The notes under the pieces were generated by a model, which was not told the DNA's origin, made no database searches, and was given only the letters and a program-made list of their open reading frames with translations. Source: DATARH01 sp035570495 (GTDB lineage Bacteria > Pseudomonadota > Alphaproteobacteria > ATCC43930 > CGMCC-115725). Taken from it: a stretch of 16,160 bases of DNA. A program made the translations under genes and the position numbers. The stretch covers positions 1 through 16,160 of the forward strand of contig DATMLO010000101.1 of assembly GCA_035570495.1 (NCBI GenBank). Direction: 5' to 3'. Positions within the stretch are counted from its first letter, which is position 1. Every line of letters begins with the position of its first letter. Shown in pieces: positions 1 through 7,170 of the stretch.

Positions 1-151
1 CGCGCTCCAGCGCGCCGTAATAGGCGTCGCTGATGCCAGCCACGGCGGCGACGCCTCGCTGCGACAGCCCGCAACTGTCGCGCAGCTCGCGCAGCCGGTT
101 CGGATAGCGCCGGACGCCAGTCATTGTCGGGGGACGGCCACGGCTGCGCAT
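1..151 (-). CDS. XRE-family helix-turn-helix transcriptional regulator, N-terminal part (truncated by window edge)
   Basis: The reading frame starts at the ATG complementary to 149-151 and runs off the left edge, giving about 50 residues. Residues 16-50 look like an XRE/Cro-type helix-turn-helix: a basic first helix (YPNRLRELRDSCGLS), then SQRGVAAVAGIS and the start of the recognition helix (ISDAYYGALER). I chose this start because GGGAGG lies about 8 bases upstream; an internal ATG at 124 is a weaker alternative. The protein presumably binds DNA, and the divergent hydrolase gene at 320 is the nearest possible target besides itself. The rest of the protein is outside the window, so its effector domain, if any, is unknown. 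Family call is fairly sure; role is not. Confidence 0.7.
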   Translation of the reverse strand, partial: MRSRGRPPTMTGVRRYPNRLRELRDSCGLSQRGVAAVAGISDAYYGALER

Positions 152-192
152 CTCGCTCAACCCTCCCATCGCAATCCGGCGCGATCATAGCG

Positions 193-207
193 TCGATGCG
201 ATATCGA
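193..207. promoter_or_regulatory. Short inverted repeat in the divergent promoter region (possible operator)
   Basis: TCGAT at 193-197 and ATCGA at 203-207 form a perfect 5-bp inverted repeat with a 5-base spacer. It lies about 40 bp upstream of the XRE-type gene, beside an AT-rich stretch (about 208-245) unlike the GC-rich surroundings, where a promoter would be expected. An autoregulatory operator is plausible but unproven, and so short a repeat could arise by chance. Confidence 0.25.
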
Positions 208-261
208 AGCGATAATTACTTCCATTAAATAATAAATAATTTTCGACCGAGCTCATGATCT

Positions 262-298
262 GCGTCACGTGCCATCGATACCGCGTGCGCCGTGACGC
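262..298. promoter_or_regulatory. 8-bp perfect inverted repeat upstream of the hydrolase start
   Basis: GCGTCACG at 262-269 and CGTGACGC at 291-298 are exact reverse complements separated by 21 bases. The right arm ends about 21 bases before the hydrolase start at 320. It could be a protein-binding site or a leader hairpin. Nothing in the sequence distinguishes these, and no regulator can be assigned. Confidence 0.3.
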
Positions 299-319
299 GG
301 TTCGGCGTAGGTGTCTGGG

Positions 320-1114
320 ATGGCGGTAGAGCTGGCAGCGACGGAATACGGCGACGGAACGCCGGTGGCGATCCTGCACGGGCTGTTCGGCTCGGGGCGA
401 AATTGGGCGAGCATCGCGCAGCGCCTCGCCGCACACCATCGGGTAATCGCGTTCGACCTGCGCAATCACGGCGCCTCGCGCTGGCATGACACGATGGACT
501 ATGTCGCGATGGCCGAGGATGTGCGCGCAGCGATGCGGGCGCGCGGGTATCGCCGCTATGCGCTGATCGGCCACAGCATGGGCGGCAAGGCGGCGATGGT
601 TCTGGCCTTGAGCAACCCCGAAACCGTCGCGCGGCTCATCGTCGTCGACATCGCACCGATTACCGCGCCGGCGGTCTTTATGCCGGCAATCGTGGCCCTC
701 ATCCGGGCGATGCGCGGGCTCGATCTCGACGCGGTCACCCGCCGCCGCGAGGCCGACGACGCTCTCGCGTCGACGATCTCCGACCCCGGCACCCGCGCCT
801 TTGTGTTGCAGAGCCTCGTTTTCGACGAGGGCAGGCCGCGGTGGCGGCTGAACCTCACGGTGCTCGAGGCGGCAATGCCGGCGCTTGCCGGCTTCCCGGC
901 CTTTCCGCCTGGCACACAATATGAAGGGCCAGCTCTGTTTATTGCCGGCGGAAAATCACCCTTGGTAACGGCGAGCGCCGAGCCAGCGATCCATGCCCTA
1001 TTCCCCCGCGCGATGATCGAGCGGATCGCCGAAGCCGGTCATTGGGTGCACACCGAGCAACCGGCGGCATTTTTAACACTGGCCGAGTCGTTCCTCGCCG
1101 CAGATGCGGATTGA
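320..1114 (+). CDS. Alpha/beta-fold hydrolase, YbfF-like esterase
   Basis: A 264-residue alpha/beta hydrolase, the usual size for the YbfF type of esterase/thioesterase-like enzymes. The oxyanion-hole motif HGLFGSGRNW is near residue 21. The nucleophile elbow GHSMGG carries Ser86. VVDIAP gives Asp110, at the unusual early acid position typical of YbfF relatives. AGHWVH near the C-terminus gives His241. The triad therefore looks complete and the enzyme should be a working cytoplasmic serine hydrolase, with no signal peptide seen. I prefer the ATG at 320, preceded by TAGG at about 8 bases; a GTG at 311 would add three residues. It is alone on the plus strand, divergent from the XRE gene. The substrate is unknown. 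It is not closely similar to the four cysteine-type hydrolases later in the window. Confidence 0.85.
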   Translation: MAVELAATEYGDGTPVAILHGLFGSGRNWASIAQRLAAHHRVIAFDLRNHGASRWHDTMDYVAMAEDVRAAMRARGYRRYALIGHSMGGKAAMVLALSNPETVARLIVVDIAPITAPAVFMPAIVALIRAMRGLDLDAVTRRREADDALASTISDPGTRAFVLQSLVFDEGRPRWRLNLTVLEAAMPALAGFPAFPPGTQYEGPALFIAGGKSPLVTASAEPAIHALFPRAMIERIAEAGHWVHTEQPAAFLTLAESFLAADAD

Positions 1115-1227
1115 TTTCGCCGCGGTTTCGCGCTGACATGAGAAAAAAGCGCGCTAACAGGTGCAACGCTTGGGGTCGCGCGGGGGACGCAGCAACCCAC
1201 TGCCTCGCCGCGCGGGGTTGGAGGCTC

Positions 1228-2985
1228 ATGTCGAGGGTGACGGCCTTCGCCGCAGCGCTTGTCTTGGCGCTGCTGGCGCTGCCTCGGGCGAGTGGGGCCG
1301 CAGAGGCGATCACGCTGCAGCTCAGCGGACCGGCGACATTCGAGTTCGCCGGCTATTACGCGGCGTCATGGCAAGGCTATTATCGCGAGGCCGGGCTGGA
1401 TGTGACGATCCTGCCGACCGGACTGCACAGCCAGGCGCCAATCGACCCGGTGCGCGAGGTCGCCGAAGGGCGGGCGCAATTCGGCGTCGGCACGATGCAG
1501 CTCGTGATCCGCCGCGCGCAGGGGCTGCCCATCTTGCTGGTGGCGCCGATCTTCCAGCAGAGCGGCGCCACTGTTTATTACCGCGCCGACAGCGATTTCT
1601 CCTCCCCCGCAGCCTTGGCCAACGCCAAGCTCGGGCGGCTTGCCGTGAGCGACATCCTCGATATCGAACTGGCGACCGCGCTGCGCGCCGAGGGCATCGA
1701 CCCGGCGCGGGCCAAGTCGGTGACGATCACCGCCGACCAGATCGTTCCGGCGCTGGCCGATCACACAATCGACGCGGCGATCGGCTCGGCCTGGATCGTG
1801 CCGTGGCAGGCTTATGAGCACCGGCTGGTGCTCAAATCGTTCAACCCGGCGAACTACCGGGTCGAGTATTACGGCGACAGCCTGTTCACGATGCAGCACT
1901 TCGAGGCCGCCGAGCCCGACACGGTGCGTCGCTTCCGCGAGGCGACGCTGAAGGGCTGGGACTACGCGCTGCACCACCCCGACGACATGATCGCGCGCCT
2001 TGTCGCCGACAAGCCGGGCGAGCCGGCAACTGCCGACATCGCGGGCCTCAACCGCTACCAGGCGGATGTCGCCAAGCGCCTGTCGCGCTTTCCCGAGATT
2101 CAACTCGGCTATTCCAATGCCGATCGCTGGACGCAGATCGAAGCCGGCTTGCTCGGCGCGGGCGCTATTACGCGCAGCGCCGACCTCACCGGCTTTGTCT
2201 ACAACCCCGGAACCGACACGCCGCGCGCCAACGATTACCGCCAGCTCGGCGGCCTTGTCGCGGCGGTGGTCCTCGCGGCGATCGCGCTGGCGGCCGTGGC
2301 GTGGTACGGCGCGCGGGCCGTGCGGCGGCGCCTGGCGACGCGGCGGCGCGACCTGGGCGCCGAGTCGGTGCCGCGGGTCGAGCCGGTGGCGCCTGAGGCC
2401 GCGACACGGCGCGGCTGGCGCAGATCGGCGCCCGCGCCCGAAGCGCCGCCGCCCGAGCCAACGCCACTGCCGGCCCCGCCGCCGATCGATCTCAATGATG
2501 TGCTGGCGCCGCTCGAACGGCGTATCCGCCAGCGTTTGCGCGGCAAGGTTCGCTGCCGCTTCTCACTGGTCGACGGACTGTGGCCGTGCCGCACCCATGG
2601 CGGCATGGTCGCCGCGACCGTGATCGAGCTGGTGGACGCGGCGAACCAGGTGATGGACTCGGATGGCACATTGATCGTCGGCACCCGCAACTTCACCTTT
2701 GACGAGGGCAATATCGCCGACTTCCCTGGCGGCCGACTGGGCTCCTTTGCCCGGATCACGGTACGCGACAGCGGACCGGGCCTCTCCGACGAGGCGTTCG
2801 AGCAGATCCTCGACCCCGGCGGCAGCTTGCGGCCGGCGATCGTTCGCGCCGCAACCGTCATGGAGCGGCTCGGCGGGTTTGTCCGCGTCGAGAGCGCCGA
2901 GGGCGTCGGCACCGCCGTTCACCTCTATTTCACGCGCGCCGGCGATGAGGTGGAGACGATGCCGACCCCGCTGGTCGCGGAGTAG
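1228..2985 (+). CDS. NMT1/THI5-like substrate-binding domain fused through a membrane helix to a histidine-kinase-type ATPase domain
   Basis: A 585-residue membrane protein. Residues 1-25 are a signal peptide ending near ASGAAEA. Residues 27-320 resemble NMT1/THI5/SsuA-type periplasmic binding domains of ABC importers (FEFAGYYAASWQGYYREAGLDV, then VAEGRAQFGVG). A hydrophobic helix spans about 340-360, followed by a basic stretch and a Pro/Ala-rich linker (about 385-420). The cytoplasmic part resembles a GHKL ATPase domain: N-box-like VIELVDAANQVMD (465-477), G1-like VRDSGPGLS (512-520) and a final GGFVRVESAEGVGTAVHLYF. I see no H-box histidine or receiver. A solute-sensing signalling protein is the best reading. 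I chose the ATG at 1228 because GGAGG precedes it and a signal peptide follows; the frame is open further upstream, to 1042. No permease or ABC ATPase gene is adjacent. Confidence 0.75.
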   Translation: MSRVTAFAAALVLALLALPRASGAAEAITLQLSGPATFEFAGYYAASWQGYYREAGLDVTILPTGLHSQAPIDPVREVAEGRAQFGVGTMQLVIRRAQGLPILLVAPIFQQSGATVYYRADSDFSSPAALANAKLGRLAVSDILDIELATALRAEGIDPARAKSVTITADQIVPALADHTIDAAIGSAWIVPWQAYEHRLVLKSFNPANYRVEYYGDSLFTMQHFEAAEPDTVRRFREATLKGWDYALHHPDDMIARLVADKPGEPATADIAGLNRYQADVAKRLSRFPEIQLGYSNADRWTQIEAGLLGAGAITRSADLTGFVYNPGTDTPRANDYRQLGGLVAAVVLAAIALAAVAWYGARAVRRRLATRRRDLGAESVPRVEPVAPEAATRRGWRRSAPAPEAPPPEPTPLPAPPPIDLNDVLAPLERRIRQRLRGKVRCRFSLVDGLWPCRTHGGMVAATVIELVDAANQVMDSDGTLIVGTRNFTFDEGNIADFPGGRLGSFARITVRDSGPGLSDEAFEQILDPGGSLRPAIVRAATVMERLGGFVRVESAEGVGTAVHLYFTRAGDEVETMPTPLVAE

Positions 2986-3000
2986 CGGCCTCGGTCTTTA

Positions 3001-3014
3001 GCGGCTTTTGCCGC
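3001..3014. terminator. Short GC hairpin between convergent genes
   Basis: GCGGC at 3001-3005, a TTTT loop and GCCGC at 3010-3014 form a compact hairpin in the 38-base gap between the stop of the sensor fusion (2985) and the stop of hydrolase A1 (3024), which converge here. Position suits a bidirectional terminator, but neither strand has a clear T-run after the stem, so it is a weak candidate. Confidence 0.35.
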
Positions 3015-3023
3015 GCGTCGGCC

Positions 3024-3770
3024 CTAGGGCGCGTTGGCCTTGAGGAAGGTGCGCACGTGGCGCAGCGCGATCACGGTCTGCTCCGGGTTCGCCTTCCACG
3101 GATAGGTGCTGACCTGCGCGTTCGGCGCGAGGTGCACGGTCTCCATCGCCACCGCCAACGGGTGCGCCGCGACGTCGTCGGGCAGCACCAGGATCGGCGT
3201 CTGGCAGTCGCGGACAAAGTCGCGGCTCACCGTGAACACGAAATCGGCGCGCTTTGTGTACATGTTGTTGAGGAAGTCGCTGACCTGGCTCATCGTGATG
3301 TCCGGCCGCTTCTCGCACAGCCCCGGCCCCCAGCCGTTGATATTATTCTGGTAGAACAGGTCCGGCATTGTCGGCCGGAACCCGCTCGGCTGCGTCAGCA
3401 CCGCTGAGACCACCCGATTGCGCGCCCGGCTCAGCATGTTCCAGATGAACGGGCCGCCGATGCAAAAGCCCAACACATGAAACTGGCTGATCCCGAGATG
3501 ATCCATCAGCCCGATCTGGTCGTCGGTATAGGCATCCCACGGCCGGTCGACCTCGAGCGGGCCGGTCGACGAGCCGCCATTGGCGTTGCGCAGATCGGCG
3601 GCGATGACGCGGTACTGGTCCTTGAACTCGACCAGCGGATTGAACGGGTGGCTCGCGGCGAGCCCCGCGATCGTCGAGTTGAGCCCGCCGCCGGGAATCA
3701 CCAGCAGCGGAAAGCCGGAGCCGGCCTCCTCGTAGTTGATGCTGACATCGCCTCGTTGATAGACCGGCAT
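3024..3770 (-). CDS. Alpha/beta hydrolase with cysteine nucleophile, type A (copy A1)
   Basis: A 248-residue cytoplasmic alpha/beta-fold protein. The oxyanion-loop region reads PLLVIPGGGLNS (21-32). The nucleophile elbow is GFCIGG, with Cys103 where most relatives have Ser, as in dienelactone hydrolases. The acid is probably Asp198 or Asp199 in LPDDVAAHPL. The usual late catalytic His after the last strand is absent (STYPWKANPE); His203 in the same loop as the Asp is the conserved candidate. I chose the ATG at 3770 because AAGGAGG lies 8 bases upstream and the paralogues start with the same MP-Y motif; a longer open frame to 3815 lacks this support. It is the last gene of a unit with the subunit-3 gene (29-base gap) and GMC1. 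It is closest to copy A2 at 10277. Substrate unknown. Confidence 0.85.
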   Translation of the reverse strand: MPVYQRGDVSINYEEAGSGFPLLVIPGGGLNSTIAGLAASHPFNPLVEFKDQYRVIAADLRNANGGSSTGPLEVDRPWDAYTDDQIGLMDHLGISQFHVLGFCIGGPFIWNMLSRARNRVVSAVLTQPSGFRPTMPDLFYQNNINGWGPGLCEKRPDITMSQVSDFLNNMYTKRADFVFTVSRDFVRDCQTPILVLPDDVAAHPLAVAMETVHLAPNAQVSTYPWKANPEQTVIALRHVRTFLKANAP

Positions 3771-3799
3771 GGGGGTTCCTCCTTGCGATAAAATACGGG

Positions 3800-4243
3800 T
3801 TACGGGCGCCGCCACAGCGCCGGGCGGGCGCGGACGGGGTCGAGCAGCGACCAGTCGCCATCCGGCAGCTCGTGTCCCTTCGGATAGGGCGGGCGCGGCT
3901 CAAGCCCAAGCGAGCGGACGACGCGATCGTCGCGGTAATAGCATTGCAGCACGACGCGGGCGAGCGTCGCCACCGCCGGCCCGCCCGCCGCGCGTAGCTC
4001 CTGCGCTACCGCCTCGCGGCGCGCCGGGTCGAGTTCCGCGAACGAGCCGCCCGCCAGGCGCGCCAGCAGATCGAGCGCGTCGCGCACCGGCGGTCCATCG
4101 CGCCCCAGCGTCGCGACGATGTCGGCCTGGATGCGCGGGTCGTTGGCGCCGGGCACGTCGAACTCATCGCTCGCAGGAATGATGAAGCCGGCGATGGCGG
4201 CGAGATCGGCGGTCTGCGTTTGGGTGAGCGGAATATCGGTCAT
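3800..4243 (-). CDS. Gluconate 2-dehydrogenase subunit 3-like protein (small partner of GMC flavoprotein)
   Basis: A 147-residue protein resembling the small subunit (subunit 3) of membrane-type FAD gluconate dehydrogenases and related GMC complexes. Family-like features are FIIPASDEFDVPGA (20-33), GGSFAELDPARREAV (65-79), VLQCYYRDDRVVRSLG (98-113), RPPYPKGHE (117-125) and DWSLLDPVRARPALWRR at the end. Subunit 3 normally stabilises or escorts the flavoprotein; in exported complexes it often bears a Tat signal. None is visible here, so this pair may be cytoplasmic. The gene starts 8 bases after the GMC1 stop, which implies translational coupling. No cytochrome c subunit follows; instead hydrolase A1 does. 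The ribosome-binding site is weak, consistent with coupling. Family assignment is fairly sure; partner GMC1 is inferred from adjacency. Confidence 0.8.
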   Translation of the reverse strand: MTDIPLTQTQTADLAAIAGFIIPASDEFDVPGANDPRIQADIVATLGRDGPPVRDALDLLARLAGGSFAELDPARREAVAQELRAAGGPAVATLARVVLQCYYRDDRVVRSLGLEPRPPYPKGHELPDGDWSLLDPVRARPALWRRP

Positions 4244-4251
4244 CTTGCGGC

Positions 4252-5855
4252 TCAGTCGAACAAGTTGGCGAGGCGCTGCTTCATCTGATCGGCGACATAG
4301 AGGGCCAGCGCCTGGATCGTCGAGGTCGGGTTCACCCCGCCGGAGGTGACAAAGAGCGAACCGTCGACAATGAAGAGGTTCTTCACATCGTGCGACCGCC
4401 CCCATTCGTTGACCACCGAGCGTTCGGGGTCGGTGCCCATCCGCGCGGTGCCGAGCAAATGCCAGCCGCCATAGACAATCGGGCTGTTGACGCAGACATC
4501 GCTCGCGCCCAGTTCGTCGAGCACTTCCTTCGCGCGGGCGATGCCGTGTTCCATCATCTTCGCGCTGTTCTCGCCGATCGTGTAGTCGATCTTCGGCGAG
4601 GGAATGCCGTGGCAGTCCTTCAGCACGGGATCGAGCGTCACCCGGTTGTGCTCTTCCGGCAAATCCTCGCAGATTGCCGACAAGGTCAGCCGGTGGCCGT
4701 TAAGCCGGCAAAACGCCGCGTGATGATCGGCGCCCCACGGTAGAATACCTTTCTGCTCGCTGGTCACCGCCTCCATCACCGGCCCCGACGCCGCGCCCAA
4801 ACTGGAACGAATAGCCGCGCACAAAGCCGCGCGCGGCATCAGTCTCGTAAAATTCCTTGCTCCACAAGCACGTCGGCGGCGCGCGGTTGCCGTCGGTCTC
4901 GTCGACGACATAGCCGTAGACCTGGGCGTAGGGGTGGAACATCAGGTTGCGGCCGACAAGCCCGCTCGAATTGGCTAGCCCGTTGGGGAATTTCCCCGAG
5001 GCGGAGTTCAGCAGCAGCCGCGGCGTGCCGATGCCGTTGCACGCCACCACCACGACATGCGCCGCCTGGAACTGCTCCTTGCCGTCCTCGTCGTAATAGA
5101 CGACGCCCGAAGCCATGCCTTCCGCGTTCGTGGTGATCTCGCGCACCCGGCAATGCGTCTTGAGCTCGACTCCAGCACGCTGCGCCACGGGCCAATAGGT
5201 GATATCGGTGCTGGCTTTCGCGCCCTGCGCGCAGGCGGGCGTGCAGTGCCCGAGGTTGATGCACTTAGCGCGGCCTTCGTAATCGACCGTCGCGAGCGTC
5301 GTGTCGCTCGGCCACCAGTGCCATCCGAGCCGGTTCATCGCCTTGCCGAACAGCGCGCCCGACCGGCCCATCGGCAAGGGCGGCATCGGCGGGCGGCGTT
5401 CCGGCTCGCCGGGATCGCCGGCCAGACCGGACACCCCCATCATCCGGTCATTCTCCTCGAAGAACGGCGCGAGCGTGTCGTAATCGACCGGCCAGTCATC
5501 GGCGACGCCGTCGAGGCTCTTCACCCGGAAATCGGAGGGATGCAGGCGCGGGAAATGCGCGGTGTAGAAGATCGTGCTGCCGCCGACGCCGTTGAAATTG
5601 ACGATCTTGATCGGCGAGTTGTCGTCGTTGATCGGATAGTCCTCGCGCCGGCCGCGAATATTGGGACTCGGCGAATAATCGCCCCAGAACCGCGCCTCCC
5701 AATCGCGTCCGGTGCTCGGATATTGCGCCGGGTTCATCCAGCCGCCCTGCTCGAGGCAGAGGATGTGCATCTTGGTTTCGGCGAGGCTCCACCCACGCCA
5801 CCGCCGCGCCGGAAGCCCCCGAACCGATAATCAACACATCAACCGGATCGCTCAT
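4252..5855 (-). pseudogene. GMC oxidoreductase large subunit (gluconate-dehydrogenase-like), two frameshifts (GMC1)
   Basis: A GMC-family FAD dehydrogenase of about 532 residues when reconstructed, but interrupted twice. The start at 5855 has a good AGGGAG site and encodes VDVLIIGSGASGAAVAW, the FAD-binding fold. The frame then shifts near 5789-5796, where CCAC is tandemly doubled (or one C of CCC is extra), and continues as SLAETKMHILCLEQGGW. The second shift is at the CCCC run 4783-4786, where one base appears extra, moving to PVMEAVTSEQKGILPWG. The last part has the catalytic-type His in GGWHLLGTARMG and Asn in GVNPTSTIQ. Such enzymes oxidise alcohol or sugar hydroxyls and pass electrons to an acceptor. 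Coupled to the subunit-3 gene 8 bases downstream. All motifs survive outside the two breaks, so sequencing error or very recent decay are both possible. Confidence 0.8.
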
Positions 5856-5985
5856 GCCGCTCCCTTCCCCGCCTTCCACAGCATGACTCGCCCGGCCGCG
5901 ATGACGCAAGGCGGCGAGGTGCCCAGCCGCGTCTCGGCTTGGCTAACCGCCCCCACCCGTGATAGTGCGAGAAACGGAGGATTTG

Positions 5986-6174
5986 ATGTCGCAACCGCGC
6001 GCCGCAGACGATTTCAAGGCGATCCGCGCCCGTCTCGAGGAATTGCGTCGCGAGCGGCTGCCCGAGCAGCCCGCCCAAACTCCATCTGCCAACATCATCG
6101 GCCATCGCGGCCCGTGCGCCTGCGGCATGAGCCTGTTCGCCGACGAGTGCGACGGCAACTGCAAGGCGCTGTAA
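5986..6174 (+). CDS. Small cysteine-rich protein of unknown function
   Basis: A 62-residue protein that I do not recognise. The first half is a charged probable helix (FKAIRARLEELRRERLPEQ, about 9-27); the C-terminus holds four cysteines in CACGMSLFADECDGNCKAL, spacing C-x-C-x9-C-x3-C, which could bind a metal ion such as zinc or form disulfides. GGAGG lies 6 bases before the ATG at 5986, supporting translation. No signal peptide or membrane segment is seen. It lies in the gap divergent from GMC1 and 113 bases before the glutathione transferase gene, so it may share a transcript with yghU. Its function is unknown, and being short it could still be spurious, though the strong ribosome-binding site and patterned cysteines argue for a real gene. 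Confidence 0.6.
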   Translation: MSQPRAADDFKAIRARLEELRRERLPEQPAQTPSANIIGHRGPCACGMSLFADECDGNCKAL

Positions 6175-6287
6175 CCGAACCAGAGGCCGGGTCGCCGGCA
6201 CCGCCACAAATTTCCCCAGCGCTTGCGCGATGGGAGCCGATTGCGCACTCTGTGCGCATCCCTCCCCCAATCGCTGGAGCCTCACCA

Positions 6288-7160
6288 ATGGCCGACACGG
6301 AATACACGCCGCCGAAAGTCTGGGTTGCCAAGCCGGCCCTCGGCCGCTTCGCCAACATCAACAAGCCGACCGCCGGCGCGCAGTTCGAGCGCGAGCTGCC
6401 GATCGGCAAGCATCCCTTCCAGCTTTATTCGCTCGGCACGCCCAACGGCGTGAAGGTCACGATCATGTTCGAGGAGCTGTTGGCGAAGGGCCATAAGGGC
6501 GCCGAATACGACGCGTGGCTCATCAAGATCGGCGAAGGCGACCAGTTCGGCAGCGACTTTGTCGCGATCAACCCGAACTCGAAGATTCCGGCGCTGATGG
6601 ACCGCAGCGGGCCAAAGCCGATCCGCGTTTTCGAGACCGCCGCGATCCTGATGCACCTCGCCGAGAAGTTCGGCGAATTCCTGCCGACCGAGACCGCCGC
6701 GCGCGCCGAGTGCCTGTCGTGGCTGTTCTGGCAGATGGGCAGCGCGCCCTATATCGGCGGCGGCTTTGGCCATTTCTATGCCTATGCGCCGATCAAGATC
6801 GAATACGCGATCGACCGCTTCACGATGGAAGCGAAGCGGCTGCTCGACGTGCTCGACAAGCGGCTCGGCGAGAGCGAATGGGTCGCCGGCCCCGATTACA
6901 CGATCGCCGACATGGCCTGCTTCCCGTGGTTTGGCGGCATCGCGCGCTTCAACCAGTACGGCGGCGGCGAATTCATCGAGGCGCAGGGCTACACGAACGT
7001 GCAGCGCTGGTGCGACGCGATGCTGGCGCGGCCGGCGGTTCGGCGCGGCCGCATGGTCAACCGCCTGTCGGGCGAGCCGCACGAGCAGCTCCACGAGCGC
7101 CACGACGCGAGCGATTTCGAGACCAAGACCGCCGACAAGGTGGCCGCCGCCGCGCAATAA
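6288..7160 (+). CDS. yghU: YghU-type glutathione transferase / glutathione-dependent disulfide-bond oxidoreductase
   Basis: A 290-residue Nu-class-like glutathione transferase, close in length and sequence to E. coli YghU. The N-terminal extension is typical (YTPPKVWVAKP, then FANINKPTAG, about 21-30). The thioredoxin-like domain follows: HPFQLYSLGTPNGVKVTIM, the cis-proline motif NSKIPAL, and the gamma-glutamyl-binding FETAAIL. The all-helical domain includes GGGFGHFYAYAPIKIEYA and the conserved tail NEQL-like EQLHERHDASDFET. YghU relatives reduce organic disulfides and peroxides with glutathione and act in the cytoplasm. I chose the ATG at 6288 because it matches the family N-terminus; GGAG lies 9 bases upstream. 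The frame is open further upstream, but that part has no family match. It sits 10 bases before GMC2 and is probably cotranscribed, suggesting handling of a reactive product of the oxidase. Confidence 0.93.
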   Translation: MADTEYTPPKVWVAKPALGRFANINKPTAGAQFERELPIGKHPFQLYSLGTPNGVKVTIMFEELLAKGHKGAEYDAWLIKIGEGDQFGSDFVAINPNSKIPALMDRSGPKPIRVFETAAILMHLAEKFGEFLPTETAARAECLSWLFWQMGSAPYIGGGFGHFYAYAPIKIEYAIDRFTMEAKRLLDVLDKRLGESEWVAGPDYTIADMACFPWFGGIARFNQYGGGEFIEAQGYTNVQRWCDAMLARPAVRRGRMVNRLSGEPHEQLHERHDASDFETKTADKVAAAAQ

Positions 7161-7170
7161 CACGCGATAG

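Noticed and set aside
1129..1153. Inverted repeat CGCGCT/AGCGCG after the YbfF-like gene as a terminator
   Set aside because: Six-base stem, 13-base loop and no T-run; too weak to list as a feature.
1042..1227. Upstream extension of the sensor-fusion gene to 1042
   Set aside because: It overlaps the hydrolase gene and would put 62 basic residues before a clear signal peptide; the ATG at 1228 has a proper ribosome-binding site.
2235..2912. Minus-strand frames within the C-terminal part of the sensor fusion
   Set aside because: Serine/arginine-rich shadow frames with no motif, overlapped by a well-formed GHKL-like domain on the plus strand.
3800..4405. Long form of the subunit-3-like protein starting at 4405
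   Set aside because: The extra N-terminus lies in another frame of the GMC1 C-terminal coding region; the family homology starts at the ATG at 4243.
5712..6287. Upstream extension of yghU to 5712
   Set aside because: The extra 192 residues overlap GMC1 and the small Cys-rich gene and have no YghU-family match; the family N-terminus begins at 6288.
6282..7163. 293-residue minus-strand open frame opposite yghU
   Set aside because: The plus-strand YghU match is unambiguous; the antisense frame has low-complexity, Arg/Ala-rich composition typical of a shadow.
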